DNA of 64,000 bases from CAWBRT01 sp050015355 (GCA_050015355.1 JBEKBO010000007.1:13356-77355), one strand, 5' to 3'. Counted from the first letter of the stretch, positions 1 through 11,018 are shown. Program-made: numbers and translations. Notes: a model not told the origin generated them from the sequence alone.

Positions 1-3133
<3,133 letters not shown>

Positions 3134-3175
3134 GCGTTTTCTGCTTTACGGAGAATTCGAATCCTGGAGGCCTCT

Positions 3176-3637
3176 TTGAAGCTGACAGTTTCATTGCTGC
3201 TGATGATGGTGCTGGTGACGGCGGTTTCCATGTCTGGAGAGAACGGAAAAAATATGGGATCGAAAGCTCCGGCGGCTCCGGCCAAGGTAGACGGGCCGGG
3301 CGTAAAGACGCCAAGCGGCTTGCAATACTGGGACCTGGGGAAGGGAACTGGCCCCGAAGCGGTGAAGAAGGCCAACGTAACGGTTCACTACACGGGCTGG
3401 CTCACCAACGGCAAGAAGTTCGATAGCTCGCTGGACCGGAATCAGCCCTTTCAGTTCCAGCTTGGGGCCGGTCAGGTGATTCGCGGGTGGGACGAAGGGG
3501 TTGCAGGCATGCGCGTCGGCGGGAAGCGGCAGTTGCGCATTCCTCCGGAACTCGGCTACGGCCTCCGTGGCGCCGGCAACGTTATTCCGCCAAACGCAAT
3601 CCTCGTTTTCGACGTCGAGTTGCTGGCGGTTCGTTAG
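3176..3637 (+). CDS. FKBP-type peptidyl-prolyl cis-trans isomerase, secreted
   Basis: Catalyses proline isomerisation in exported proteins. The start is TTG, supported by GGAGG at 3166-3170 five bases upstream. The 153-residue product has a hydrophobic N-terminus (residues 2-18) likely to act as a signal or anchor, then a linker rich in Ala, Pro and Lys. A single FKBP domain (about residues 45-153) follows with the usual landmarks VHYTGWL, GKKFDSS, VIRGWDEGV, RIPPELGYG and IPPNAILVFDVELL. It lies 42 bases after carB, so read-through is possible, but there is no functional link to carbamoyl phosphate. Residues of the binding pocket look complete, so it is probably active. Confidence 0.93.
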   Translation: MKLTVSLLLMMVLVTAVSMSGENGKNMGSKAPAAPAKVDGPGVKTPSGLQYWDLGKGTGPEAVKKANVTVHYTGWLTNGKKFDSSLDRNQPFQFQLGAGQVIRGWDEGVAGMRVGGKRQLRIPPELGYGLRGAGNVIPPNAILVFDVELLAVR

Positions 3638-3649
3638 CCGGTTTCACGG

Positions 3650-3680
3650 TGCCCCATATCTGCTTGGCAGATGTGGGAGT
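3650..3680. repeat. VSP-B hairpin copy 1
   Basis: GTGCCCCATATCTGC and GCAGATGTGGGAG form a stem of about 11 pairs around a three-base loop. It sits 12 bases after the FKBP stop and may act as a transcription stop or RNA stabiliser. Six copies of this group are visible in the window. Confidence 0.8.
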
Positions 3681-3781
3681 TTACCGGCACCGATGCCTTT
3701 AGTGTTTGCCGGCGTGACTGGCGTTGATAGCTCCAGGATATTCGTGCTCTGAAATCGCTCTGGCGGTTTCGCGAGGCGCTT

Positions 3782-4204
3782 GTGCGATACCTGATTGTTC
3801 TGCTGGCCCTGGCTGGGGTCATCGTGTCTGGCTTGGCCCTTCGAGTTCACTACGTCATTGAGGACCAGCCTTGCCATATCAATGACAAGTGGGATTGCGG
3901 TGTCGTCAACCACAGTCCGTATTCGGAAATCGGCGGGGTGCCGGTGGCTGGAATCGGCGTGGCCGGATACCTGCTTATCGGCGTACTGGGCTTTCTGCGG
4001 CGGCGCGGAATGCTGTTGGGAGCCGTGGCCGGCGGATTCGCCTTTGCGCTGTATCTCACCCACATCGAGGCCCACGTGCTCGGCGTATGGTGTCTCTACT
4101 GCGTCATCTCGCAGGGAATCATTGGCTTGCTACTACTGCTGGCGATCGCCTGGTTCCTCTGGGGACGCAAGCATCGGGCGGCGCCGGGGACACAAACTGT
4201 CTAG
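3782..4204 (+). CDS. Vitamin K epoxide reductase (VKOR) family protein
   Basis: Integral membrane thiol oxidoreductase. Bacterial VKORs reoxidise DsbA-type enzymes and pass electrons to quinones. The 140-residue product starts at GTG 3782. It has four hydrophobic segments (about residues 2-20, 55-71, 77-100, 105-127). The outer loop cysteines are C31 and C39, followed by the conserved SPYSEIGGVPVAGIG stretch, and the active-site pair is C104-LY-C107. All four expected cysteines are present. There is no fused thioredoxin domain. The DsbA-like protein at 17930-18874 is a plausible partner, an inference from families and not from operon structure. No strong ribosome site is seen. Confidence 0.9.
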   Translation: MRYLIVLLALAGVIVSGLALRVHYVIEDQPCHINDKWDCGVVNHSPYSEIGGVPVAGIGVAGYLLIGVLGFLRRRGMLLGAVAGGFAFALYLTHIEAHVLGVWCLYCVISQGIIGLLLLLAIAWFLWGRKHRAAPGTQTV

Positions 4205-4224
4205 CTAGTTTCGCGAAAGGCATG

Positions 4225-4260
4225 GTGCCCCACATCTGCCGTAGTTGGCAGATGTGGGAG
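4225..4260. repeat. VSP-B hairpin copy 2
   Basis: GTGCCCCACATCTGC, loop CGTAGTTG, then GCAGATGTGGGAG. The stem is perfect over 11 bases. It lies 20 bases after the VKOR stop. The loop is the same as in several VSP-A copies, which suggests the two groups are related. Confidence 0.85.
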
Positions 4261-4277
4261 TTCTCCGGGCCAGATGC

Positions 4278-4314
4278 GCCCAACACGCGCCACCACGGCG
4301 CGTGTCGGGGACCC
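4278..4314. repeat. VSP-A hairpin copy (minus orientation)
   Basis: On the minus strand this reads GGGTCCCCGACACGCGCC, loop, GGCGCGTGTTGGGC. It follows VSP-B copy 2 in the VKOR/cytochrome convergent space and may help end transcription from both sides. Confidence 0.8.
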
Positions 4315-4346
4315 TTATTGCGTTGATCGGAGCACAGCGGCGGTGA

Positions 4347-4637
4347 TTACTTCAGGGACTTGACGTAGCCGGCTACAGCCGTTGCCTGAGCGTCAGTGAG
4401 CCCGGCGACTGCTTTGCTGTGAGGCGCCTTCTTTCCCGCGGCGCCTTTGGTGAGAAGGCCGGAGATATCGGCATCACTCAACTTCGTACCTTTCAAGGCA
4501 GGACCGACCTTACCTTCGCCGGCGGGGCCGTGACACATAGCACACTTGGCTTTGTAAAGGGCGGCGCCATCTTCGGCGGACCACGCCAGGGTTGAAGCAA
4601 AGGCTAACAGGGCGACGAACATCGTGTAACGCTTCAT
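4347..4637 (-). CDS. Mono-haem cytochrome c (class I), periplasmic
   Basis: Small electron carrier of 96 residues. The signal peptide is residues 1-20 (MKRYTMFVALLAFASTLAWS). The haem site is C32-AM-C35-H36, and a likely distal ligand is one of the Met or His residues downstream. A Met ligand after the haem motif is not obvious: the mature part after CMCH contains H-S-K-A but no Met, so the sixth ligand may be His or the site may be open. The frame is open 49 codons further upstream, but the start at 4637 has AAGGAG upstream and directly begins a signal peptide. A perfect 15-bp tandem repeat sits in its leader. It is convergent with the VKOR gene. Confidence 0.92.
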   Translation of the reverse strand: MKRYTMFVALLAFASTLAWSAEDGAALYKAKCAMCHGPAGEGKVGPALKGTKLSDADISGLLTKGAAGKKAPHSKAVAGLTDAQATAVAGYVKSLK

Positions 4638-4652
4638 CGAAGAAACATCTCC

Positions 4653-4682
4653 TTGTCTACAGATTTGTTGTCTACAGATTTG
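4653..4682 (-). promoter_or_regulatory. Tandem 15-bp repeat in cytochrome c leader, candidate operator
   Basis: TTGTCTACAGATTTG occurs twice in a row without mismatch, ending next to the ribosome site of the cytochrome c gene. Tandem placement at the 5' end suggests a repressor or activator site. No regulator is identified. Confidence 0.4.
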
Positions 4683-5051
4683 CGAAACCACTTCGGCTAA
4701 CTGCTGGTGTTGCGTTCCCCAGTGATGGGGCTTCGACAGACCCGTGGTGAGCGTTAGATTTTCCCCAACAGATGTTCCCCACAAGTGAGCCTATTCTACA
4801 GTGAATTCGCCGCCAGAGAAAACACCTCGCTACAAACAATGTCGCGGACGGGCCGTGCGGCCGGATGAATCACGCACTGAGCCGCCTTCTGGCGTACCCC
4901 GTCTGAGTCGTAGCAGAGATAAATATTCCCCAGCTCAAACTTGTCGGGTGAAGCCGCGTATTCCGCCGCCGGCAGGCACTTTGGGCAACTCTGGCGTGTG
5001 TTTTGCAATCTCAAGTAGAGTCAGCCCCCCAGGACTTGACTGAGGTACTCG
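4683..5051. other. Intergenic space, cytochrome c to FG-GAP gene
   Basis: Divergent promoters for both flanking genes should lie here. No convincing gene, hairpin or consensus promoter was found; short open frames crossing it lack ribosome sites. Confidence 0.5.
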
Positions 5052-6578
5052 ATGTCGTTCCAGAAGCAACTCCTGCGTTTGGCCGGAAGTTTTCTGCTCG
5101 CAGCTCTGGCGCTGTTTCCCACCCAGCTTCTTTCTCAAACCTTCAGTAAAAAGAATTGGAACGTCGGCAGCAGCCCGGTGAAACTGGTGCGCGCCGATTT
5201 CAACAATGACGGCATTGACGATCTCGCAACCGCGAATGGCGATGGTACCGTCACTGTCCTGCTCGGCAAAGGCGATGGAACGTTTCGGCGGCTGGACGCC
5301 AGCGCCGGGCAAAGCTTGCTGGACCTGGTGGCGACGGACTTGAACCATGACGGGCACATCGACCTGGTGGCGCTGAACCAGGCGACGGCGAGCACCGTGA
5401 ACCTCGTGGTGCTGTTGGGAAACGGCGATGGCACCTTCCAGCCGCCGCGGACAGTGGCCCTGCCGCAAACCCCGCGGAGCCTGACCGTAGCTGACTTCGA
5501 TGGAGACGGCAATGTCGACGTGGCCGTCGGATGGAACACCCTGGGCGGTGCGACGCCTCCGCCGTCGGTGAGCCACGTCACGATTTTCTACGGAGACGGC
5601 AGCGGCGGCTTCGCCCGTCAGCAGCAGATCGACAACGTGGGCTACCCGGCGCAGGTGGCGCAAGGCGAGTCCTCGTATCTGCTGACGCAGATCGCGGCGG
5701 CGGATATGAATAGAGACGGGCTGCCGGACCTGGTCTTTGTGCAGTGCTGCGGCGGTTTCGATGTGGAGATGGGCGCGGTTTACATGCTGCAAAACAACGG
5801 CGGCGGAAGTTTCGCGAACGTGCAGCTATCGCTGTTCTCGGTGCCGCGCGGGGTTACGCTGGCGGACGTGGACCAGGATGGATTCCAGGACCTGCTGCTG
5901 CCTTACAGCGGCTGCCACACGCCCTGCTCGGGCTTTTTGTATGCGCGCAACCATCAGGACGGAACGCTACAGGCCCCGGTGAATCTTCCGCAACCGGCCA
6001 ATACCTACCAGAACGAGGACGCGTATTCGGTGACTGCGGCCGACGTCAATAACGATGGCCTGAAAGACATCATTACGTCCATCCAGTACTACCCCAATAC
6101 GGGGAGCCCGGTTTACGCGGTCGCGATCAACAAACAGAGCGCCAATGGCAGCTTTGGCGCGCCGGTGTTGATCAAGGTGGACTCGCCGGGGTTGAGTTCG
6201 CTGCTGTGGGGCGACTTCAATCGCGACGGACGCGCGGACATTGCGGGAGTGAATCAGAACGGCTTTGTGACCGTGCTGCTCAACACAACGGCCTCGGCCG
6301 GAAAGTGCGCGCCGAGCAGCGGAAACGATACCGTCCACGTCTGCGTACCGGCGGCGAATGGGTCGGCGACATCGCCGGTCCGCTTCCTGGCGACTCCGCA
6401 TGCGACGTTGCACGTGCAGGCGATGAAGATCTACGTCGACGGCGCGGCTTCGTTCCTTACGCTCGACGACCGGCTCAGTGCCCTGGTGCAGATCGCGGCC
6501 GGCACGCACAAAATCACGACCAAGGCATGGACCGCGACAGGCACCTTCAGCAAGACCTTCACGCTCAAGGTGCCGTGA
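5052..6578 (+). CDS. Secreted FG-GAP/VCBS repeat beta-propeller protein
   Basis: Exported protein of 508 residues. The signal peptide is about residues 1-28, ending LLSQT. At least seven calcium-loop repeats of the type DFNNDGIDDL are visible: DFNNDGIDD, DLNHDGHID, DFDGDGNVD, DMNRDGLPD, DVDQDGFQD, DVNNDGLKD and DFNRDGRAD. Several are preceded by LLGxGDGTF strands, as expected for an integrin-like seven-bladed propeller with bound calcium. The last 90 residues form an Ig-like all-beta tail ending FSKTFTLKVP. Such proteins are abundant in Acidobacteria and usually assigned only as surface or extracellular proteins. GAGG precedes the ATG. The function is unknown beyond the fold. Confidence 0.88.
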   Translation: MSFQKQLLRLAGSFLLAALALFPTQLLSQTFSKKNWNVGSSPVKLVRADFNNDGIDDLATANGDGTVTVLLGKGDGTFRRLDASAGQSLLDLVATDLNHDGHIDLVALNQATASTVNLVVLLGNGDGTFQPPRTVALPQTPRSLTVADFDGDGNVDVAVGWNTLGGATPPPSVSHVTIFYGDGSGGFARQQQIDNVGYPAQVAQGESSYLLTQIAAADMNRDGLPDLVFVQCCGGFDVEMGAVYMLQNNGGGSFANVQLSLFSVPRGVTLADVDQDGFQDLLLPYSGCHTPCSGFLYARNHQDGTLQAPVNLPQPANTYQNEDAYSVTAADVNNDGLKDIITSIQYYPNTGSPVYAVAINKQSANGSFGAPVLIKVDSPGLSSLLWGDFNRDGRADIAGVNQNGFVTVLLNTTASAGKCAPSSGNDTVHVCVPAANGSATSPVRFLATPHATLHVQAMKIYVDGAASFLTLDDRLSALVQIAAGTHKITTKAWTATGTFSKTFTLKVP

Positions 6579-6622
6579 GCGGGAGTGTATCCGGGGGGCT
6601 TTGCGCCGGTAGTCTCATGAGG

Positions 6623-6756
6623 TGTCATGCTGAACGCAAGTGAAGCATCCCATCACCGTATGGGGCTGAAGTGCAGCCCAAGGATTTCATCGAAAAGCCC
6701 CGCACGGCGCTGGTTTGCGCTGTCCCCTGGGATGCTTCGCTGCGCTCAGCATGACA
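6623..6756. repeat. LIR1: long inverted repeat, TGTCATGCTGA type
   Basis: Starts TGTCATGCTGAACGCAAG and ends CGCTCAGCATGACA, so the ends are complementary, with further pairing inside (GCATCCC/GGGATGC). It fills the convergent space between the FG-GAP gene and tpiA. It shares internal sequence with LIR9 and LIR12. Confidence 0.85.
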
Positions 6757-6832
6757 GCAACAGAAAGTTTTCTACTGCGCTCAGCATGATCCCCAGGCTA
6801 TACCGTGAACAGCAGGGCCGCCATTCGCAGCA

Positions 6833-7585
6833 CTAGTATTTGACAATGGCGGCGAAGGACTCGGGGTTGAGGCTTGCGCCTCCCACCAGAGCGCCGTCGA
6901 TCTCGCCTTCGGCCATCAGCGCCTTGACATTGTCCGGCTTGACGCTGCCGCCGTAGAGAATGCGCAGGGCGGCGGCAAATTCCTTGCCGAATGACAGCGC
7001 GGCTTCCTGACGAATGACGGCGTGCGCGTCGGCAGCCATTTGCGGGGTTGCCGTTTTTCCCGTGCCGATGGCCCAAACCGGTTCGTAGGCGATGCTCAGC
7101 TTGGCGGCCTTGCGGGTGGAAATACCGTTGAAGGCGCGCGAACACTGACGCCGCAGAACATCTTCGGTCAGTTTGGCTTCGCGTTCTTCCAGCACTTCGC
7201 CGACACAAAGAATTGCGGCCAGACCGGCTTCCAGAGCGCTCTTCAGGCGGCGGTTTACGGTGTCATCGGTCTCGCCGAAGTATTGCCGGCGTTCGGAGTG
7301 GCCGATGATGACGAATTCACAACCGGCGCCGGCGAGCATGCCGGGCGAGACCTCGCCGGTGAAGGCGCCTTCCTTCTCCCAGTAGACGTTCTGCGCGCCG
7401 ACTTTGATATGGCTGCCGCGAGTCTGCTCGAGCACGGCGGCGATGTTGACGAAAGGCGGGCAAATGACGATTTCGTCGCGATCGTGTTGGTTGACCAGCG
7501 GCAGGAAGGCGTCCAGGAAAGCGCGCGATTCCTGAACCGTTTTGTACATCTTCCAATTGGCGGCGATGATCTTCTTTCGTTTCAT
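6833..7585 (-). CDS. tpiA: Triose-phosphate isomerase
   Basis: Interconverts dihydroxyacetone phosphate and glyceraldehyde 3-phosphate in glycolysis. The 250-residue product is the usual length. Landmarks are NWKMYK (K12), the catalytic H96 in IIGHSERR, the catalytic E168 in AYEPVWAIGTGKTA with its mobile loop, and the phosphate loops YGGSV and GGASL. The ATG overlaps the TGA stop of the macrodomain gene by four bases (ATGA), which implies coupled translation. Transcription comes from gap and pgk upstream on the minus strand. Confidence 0.98.
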   Translation of the reverse strand: MKRKKIIAANWKMYKTVQESRAFLDAFLPLVNQHDRDEIVICPPFVNIAAVLEQTRGSHIKVGAQNVYWEKEGAFTGEVSPGMLAGAGCEFVIIGHSERRQYFGETDDTVNRRLKSALEAGLAAILCVGEVLEEREAKLTEDVLRRQCSRAFNGISTRKAAKLSIAYEPVWAIGTGKTATPQMAADAHAVIRQEAALSFGKEFAAALRILYGGSVKPDNVKALMAEGEIDGALVGGASLNPESFAAIVKY

Positions 7586-8199
7586 TCCTTGATCCCAGTG
7601 ATCCCCGTGATGTGGTCGATACGCCAGTTTGCCTTGCGGCGGTGAGCGACAGCGCGTGCCGCGTCGAGGAACCCGTCAAGCGATGCGCTGTCGAAGAGCA
7701 CGAAGCGAACCTCGCGCGTGTTGCGCGACTCGGCGAGCGCGTCCAGCACGGATTCGATTGCGAGCAGAGCGGCCGGCGCCGCCGGATAGCCATAAGCGCC
7801 GGTGGAGATTGCGGGAAACGCCACGCTGTGCAGCCCCAGCCGGTCGGCCAGCCGCAGGGAATTGCGATAGGCGCTGGCGAGCAGCCCCGGTTCGCCGTGC
7901 AGCCCTCCACGCCAGATAGGCCCGACGGTGTGAATGACAAATGCGGCGGTCAGACGTCCCCCGGTCGTCGAGACGGCTTCACCCGGCGGCAGGTGACCAT
8001 GTTGGGCGACGATCTTTTTGCACTCCTCGAGAATAGCCGGGCCGCCGGCGCGATGAATAGCGCCGTCGACGCCGCCTCCGCCCATCAGGGTGGAGTTGGC
8101 CGCGTTGACGATGGCATCGGTGTCCTGCCGGGTGATGTCACCCTGCACAAAAATGAGCGTGGAGCCCTCGCCGAGGTCGATTTTGTGGAAGTCGTGCAT
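7582..8199 (-). CDS. Macrodomain protein, probable ADP-ribosyl or O-acetyl-ADP-ribose hydrolase
   Basis: A single macrodomain of 205 residues that binds ADP-ribose. MacroD-type members deacetylate O-acetyl-ADP-ribose and remove mono-ADP-ribose from proteins. The signature is QGDITRQDTDAIVNAANSTLMGGGGVDGAIHRAGG (residues 19-53), with later elements CKKI, GEAVSTTGG, IHTVGPIW and FPAISTGAYGYP. These are typical of the MacroD group, including the catalytic Asn/Gly loop. It lies between pgk and tpiA and overlaps tpiA by four bases, so it is co-translated with a glycolytic enzyme. Whether it cleans up modified glycolytic enzymes or metabolites is a guess. Confidence 0.9.
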   Translation of the reverse strand: MHDFHKIDLGEGSTLIFVQGDITRQDTDAIVNAANSTLMGGGGVDGAIHRAGGPAILEECKKIVAQHGHLPPGEAVSTTGGRLTAAFVIHTVGPIWRGGLHGEPGLLASAYRNSLRLADRLGLHSVAFPAISTGAYGYPAAPAALLAIESVLDALAESRNTREVRFVLFDSASLDGFLDAARAVAHRRKANWRIDHITGITGIKE

Positions 8200-8210
8200 A
8201 GAAAAGCGAG

Positions 8211-8343
8211 TTACAAGGTTTCAAAGTTTCACGTTTCAAGGTTTCAGGTACGGCTGATGATGAGCTGTCATCCATCGGCAAGGCGTGTGACGTTGAAGCT
8301 TTCGAAACCTTGAAACTTTGAAACTTTTGAAACCTCGAAATTA
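8211..8343. repeat. GTTTCAA-rich inverted repeat
   Basis: The left half repeats TTTCAAAGTTTCA and CGTTTCAAGGTTTCA; the right half has the complement, CGAAACCTTGAAACTTTGAAAC. The whole can fold as a long imperfect hairpin between pgk and the macrodomain gene. It could tune expression within the operon. Confidence 0.75.
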
Positions 8344-8372
8344 TGAAAACCCGAAAGGCGCAGCCTGCTTTT

Positions 8373-9581
8373 TCACTTGTCCGTTAGCGCTTCGACGCCG
8401 GGCAACTTCTTGCCCTCGAGAAACTCCAGCGAAGCCCCGCCGCCGGTGGAAATATGCTTGATCTGATCGGCGACTCCGGCCTTGTGGACGGCAGCCACGC
8501 TGTCTCCGCCCCCCACAATCGAAGTGGCGCCCGCGTTATCGGCGACTGCCTGCGCAATTTTCATGGTTCCGCGCGCGAACTGGTCGATCTCGAAGACGCC
8601 CATCGGACCGTTCCAGACGATGGTGCGCGCCCGGGCGATCTCGGCGGCAAACAGTTCGATTGTCTCCGGCCCAATGTCGAGACCGATCTGATCGGCTGGA
8701 ATCGGCTCATCCTTGCCAATCGTTCGCGGACGCGCGCTGGCCTCCACTTTATCGGCGACCACATGATCGACCGGCAGCAGCATCTGCACATTGCGCGCCT
8801 TGGCTTCCGCCAGCAACTGGCCTGCCAGCTCAACTTTGTCGGCTTCCAGCAGCGACTTACCGACCTCCTTGCCCTGCGCTTTCAGAAACGTATAGGCCAT
8901 GCCGCCGCCGATGATAAAGCTATCGACCTTATTGAGCAGATTGCGAATGACGCCGATTTTGTCGCTGACCTTGGCCCCGCCGAGGATCGCCACGAAAGGT
9001 TTCGCGGGGTTCTCGGTGGCGCGACTGAGGTATTCGAGTTCCTTTTCCATCAGCAGGCCGGCGGCGGATTTCGAGAGATGGCGCGTGACCCCGACGGTGG
9101 AAGCGTGCGCCCGGTGCGCCGTGCCGAAGGCGTCGTTCACATAGAAGTCGGCCAGCTTGGCCAGCGCCTTGGAGAAGTTGTCATCATTGGCCTCCTCTTC
9201 GGCGTGGAAGCGCAAGTTCTCCAGCAGCAAGGTCTGCCCGCGCTCCAGTTTGCCGGCCATTTCTTCGGCCTGCATGCCGATGCAATCCGGGGAAAAGCCG
9301 ACGTTCTGGCCGCGCCCGATCTTCTCGTCAAGCAGAATACGAAGCCGCTCGGCGACGGGCTTGAGGCTGTACTGCGGATTCGGTTTGCCCTTGGGACGGC
9401 CAAGATGAGAAGCAAGAATCAGCTTGGCGCCATGCCGCAGAGCGTACTCGATTGTCGGCAGCGTCTCGCGGATACGCGTGTCGTCTGCCACGCGTCCGCC
9501 GTCAAGGGGAACGTTAAAGTCGACCCGCATCAGGATGCGGTGATTATTCAACGAAAGATCGCGTATAGAAAGTTTGGCCAT
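8373..9581 (-). CDS. pgk: Phosphoglycerate kinase
   Basis: Transfers phosphate from 1,3-bisphosphoglycerate to ADP. The 402-residue product has normal length. The N-terminal domain has RVDFNVPLDGG and SHLGRPKG for substrate binding. The C-terminal nucleotide domain has GGAKVSDK, WNGPMGVFE, GGGDSVAA and STGGGASLEFLEGKKLPG. The start ATG at 9581 begins MAKLSIRDL. It lies between gap (upstream) and the macrodomain gene. Two GC-rich hairpins and a VSP-A copy separate it from gap, which may make the two genes differ in expression. Confidence 0.98.
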   Translation of the reverse strand: MAKLSIRDLSLNNHRILMRVDFNVPLDGGRVADDTRIRETLPTIEYALRHGAKLILASHLGRPKGKPNPQYSLKPVAERLRILLDEKIGRGQNVGFSPDCIGMQAEEMAGKLERGQTLLLENLRFHAEEEANDDNFSKALAKLADFYVNDAFGTAHRAHASTVGVTRHLSKSAAGLLMEKELEYLSRATENPAKPFVAILGGAKVSDKIGVIRNLLNKVDSFIIGGGMAYTFLKAQGKEVGKSLLEADKVELAGQLLAEAKARNVQMLLPVDHVVADKVEASARPRTIGKDEPIPADQIGLDIGPETIELFAAEIARARTIVWNGPMGVFEIDQFARGTMKIAQAVADNAGATSIVGGGDSVAAVHKAGVADQIKHISTGGGASLEFLEGKKLPGVEALTDK

Positions 9582-9598
9582 GGCTACAATCCTCTGCC

Positions 9599-9636
9599 GG
9601 GGTCCCCGCTACGCGCGTTTTTCGCGTAGTGGGGTG
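9599..9636 (+). repeat. VSP-A hairpin copy
   Basis: GGGGTCCCCGCTACGCG, loop CGTTTTT, CGCGTAGTGGGGTG. CCCCGCTACGCG pairs with CGCGTAGTGGGG, with one G-T. It lies 18 bases upstream of the pgk start, inside its probable leader. Confidence 0.85.
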
Positions 9637-9684
9637 CAACTTACAGCCCAATGGTCACCAACGGCATTTCATCGCCGGATTAAC

Positions 9685-9755
9685 CGGTCCGGCCGATGCC
9701 CACGCGGCCCGCCGGACCGTGAAAATCCTGCAATGGCGCACGCCCGGGGTGCGCC
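9685..9755. promoter_or_regulatory. Two GC-rich hairpins between gap and pgk
   Basis: CGGTCCGGC (9685-9693) pairs with GCCGGACCG (9711-9719). GGCGCAC (9735-9741) pairs with GTGCGCC (9749-9755). Neither has a clear T run. They may stop or protect the gap message. Confidence 0.55.
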
Positions 9756-9769
9756 GAACAATCAGCAAC

Positions 9770-10780
9770 TCACAGCCCTTTGCCGGCCATGAAGGTGATC
9801 AGGTCGCGGACACGGCAGCTATAGCCCCATTCGTTGTCGTACCAGGCAATGACCTTGACCAGGTTTCCACCGACCACGCGCGTAAGCGGAGCGTCGAAGA
9901 TCGAAGAGCGTGAGTCACCGCGAAAATCGGATGAGACGAGTTCATTATCATCGTAGCCGAGATAGCCCTTCAGCGGACCCTCCTGGCTGGCCTTCTTCAT
10001 CGCGGCGTTAACCTCTTCCACGCTGGTTTGCTTTTCCGTGAGCACAACCAGATCGACCACGGAGACGTTAGGCGTTGGCACGCGAATGGCGAATCCGTCG
10101 AGCTTGCCTTTCAACTCGGGAATTGCAAGATAGACGGCCTTGGCGGCGCCGGTCGAGGTCGGAATCATCGACAGCGCGGCGGCGCGTGCCCGGCGCAGGT
10201 CCTTGTGCGGAAAGTCGAGGATGACCTGATCGTTGGTGTAGGAGTGGATCGTGGTCATCGTGCCTTTTTGGATGGTGAAGGTATCGTTGAGAACCTTGGC
10301 CACGGGCGCCAGGCAATTGGTAGTGCAGGAGGCGTTGGAAACTATGTTGTGCTTGGCGGGATCGTATTTGTCCTGGTTGACGCCCAATACGATCGTAATG
10401 TCCTCGTTCTTTGCGGGAGCGGTAATGATGACTTTTTTGACGGTGCCGCGGAGGTGGTTCCTGGCTTGCGTGGCATCGGTGAAGCGCCCGGTAGATTCCA
10501 CTACGATCTGCGCGCCCTGCGATTGCCAGTCGAGCTTGGCCGGATCTTTTTCGGCAAAGACCCTGATCTTGCGGCCGTCGACCTGGATGGCGTCGCCCGT
10601 GAAGGATATATTTTGTTGCAGGTTGCCGAGGATCGAGTCGTACTTCAGCAGGTGCGCCAGCGTCTTTGGATCCGTGAGGTCGTTGACGGCGACGATCTCG
10701 ATGTCTTTGTTGCCCAACGTGGTGCGCAGGACGTTGCGTCCGATGCGGCCGAAGCCGTTAATACCTACCTTGATTGCCAT
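9770..10780 (-). CDS. gap: Glyceraldehyde-3-phosphate dehydrogenase, type I
   Basis: NAD-dependent oxidation of glyceraldehyde 3-phosphate to 1,3-bisphosphoglycerate. The 336-residue product starts at ATG 10780, with GGAGG four bases upstream. The frame is open further upstream but has no homology there. It shows the NAD fold GINGFGRIGR (residues 7-16), the catalytic C152 in SNASCTTNCLAP, the general base H179, and C-terminal WYDNEWGYSCR. It is the first gene of the gap-pgk-macro-tpiA run. Its promoter must lie in the divergent space 10781-11033. Confidence 0.98.
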   Translation of the reverse strand: MAIKVGINGFGRIGRNVLRTTLGNKDIEIVAVNDLTDPKTLAHLLKYDSILGNLQQNISFTGDAIQVDGRKIRVFAEKDPAKLDWQSQGAQIVVESTGRFTDATQARNHLRGTVKKVIITAPAKNEDITIVLGVNQDKYDPAKHNIVSNASCTTNCLAPVAKVLNDTFTIQKGTMTTIHSYTNDQVILDFPHKDLRRARAAALSMIPTSTGAAKAVYLAIPELKGKLDGFAIRVPTPNVSVVDLVVLTEKQTSVEEVNAAMKKASQEGPLKGYLGYDDNELVSSDFRGDSRSSIFDAPLTRVVGGNLVKVIAWYDNEWGYSCRVRDLITFMAGKGL

Positions 10781-11018
10781 GTTGCCTCCGAGATAAGAAT
10801 ATCCGTTTATGCGAATCGCTGCTGCGGTCCGCGTGGCAGCCGGCACACCAACGAGGGTCTGCGGGCTCGCTTGCAGAACAGAAAATGCTAGCATCCGCAC
10901 CCCATGGAGGCAAACTCCGGGCGGCATCTCGGAGCAGCAAAGCCCTCTCGCCGGCGGCTGTGTAGCCCGAATTAGCACGGAGGAATCTGCTTAGTTCTCG
11001 CCCACGGCAGGCAAATTG
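10781..11018. other. Divergent intergenic space, gap and P-loop gene
   Basis: Holds the ribosome site of gap (GGAGG on the minus strand near 10785) and presumably its promoter. No gene or strong repeat is seen here. Confidence 0.5.
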
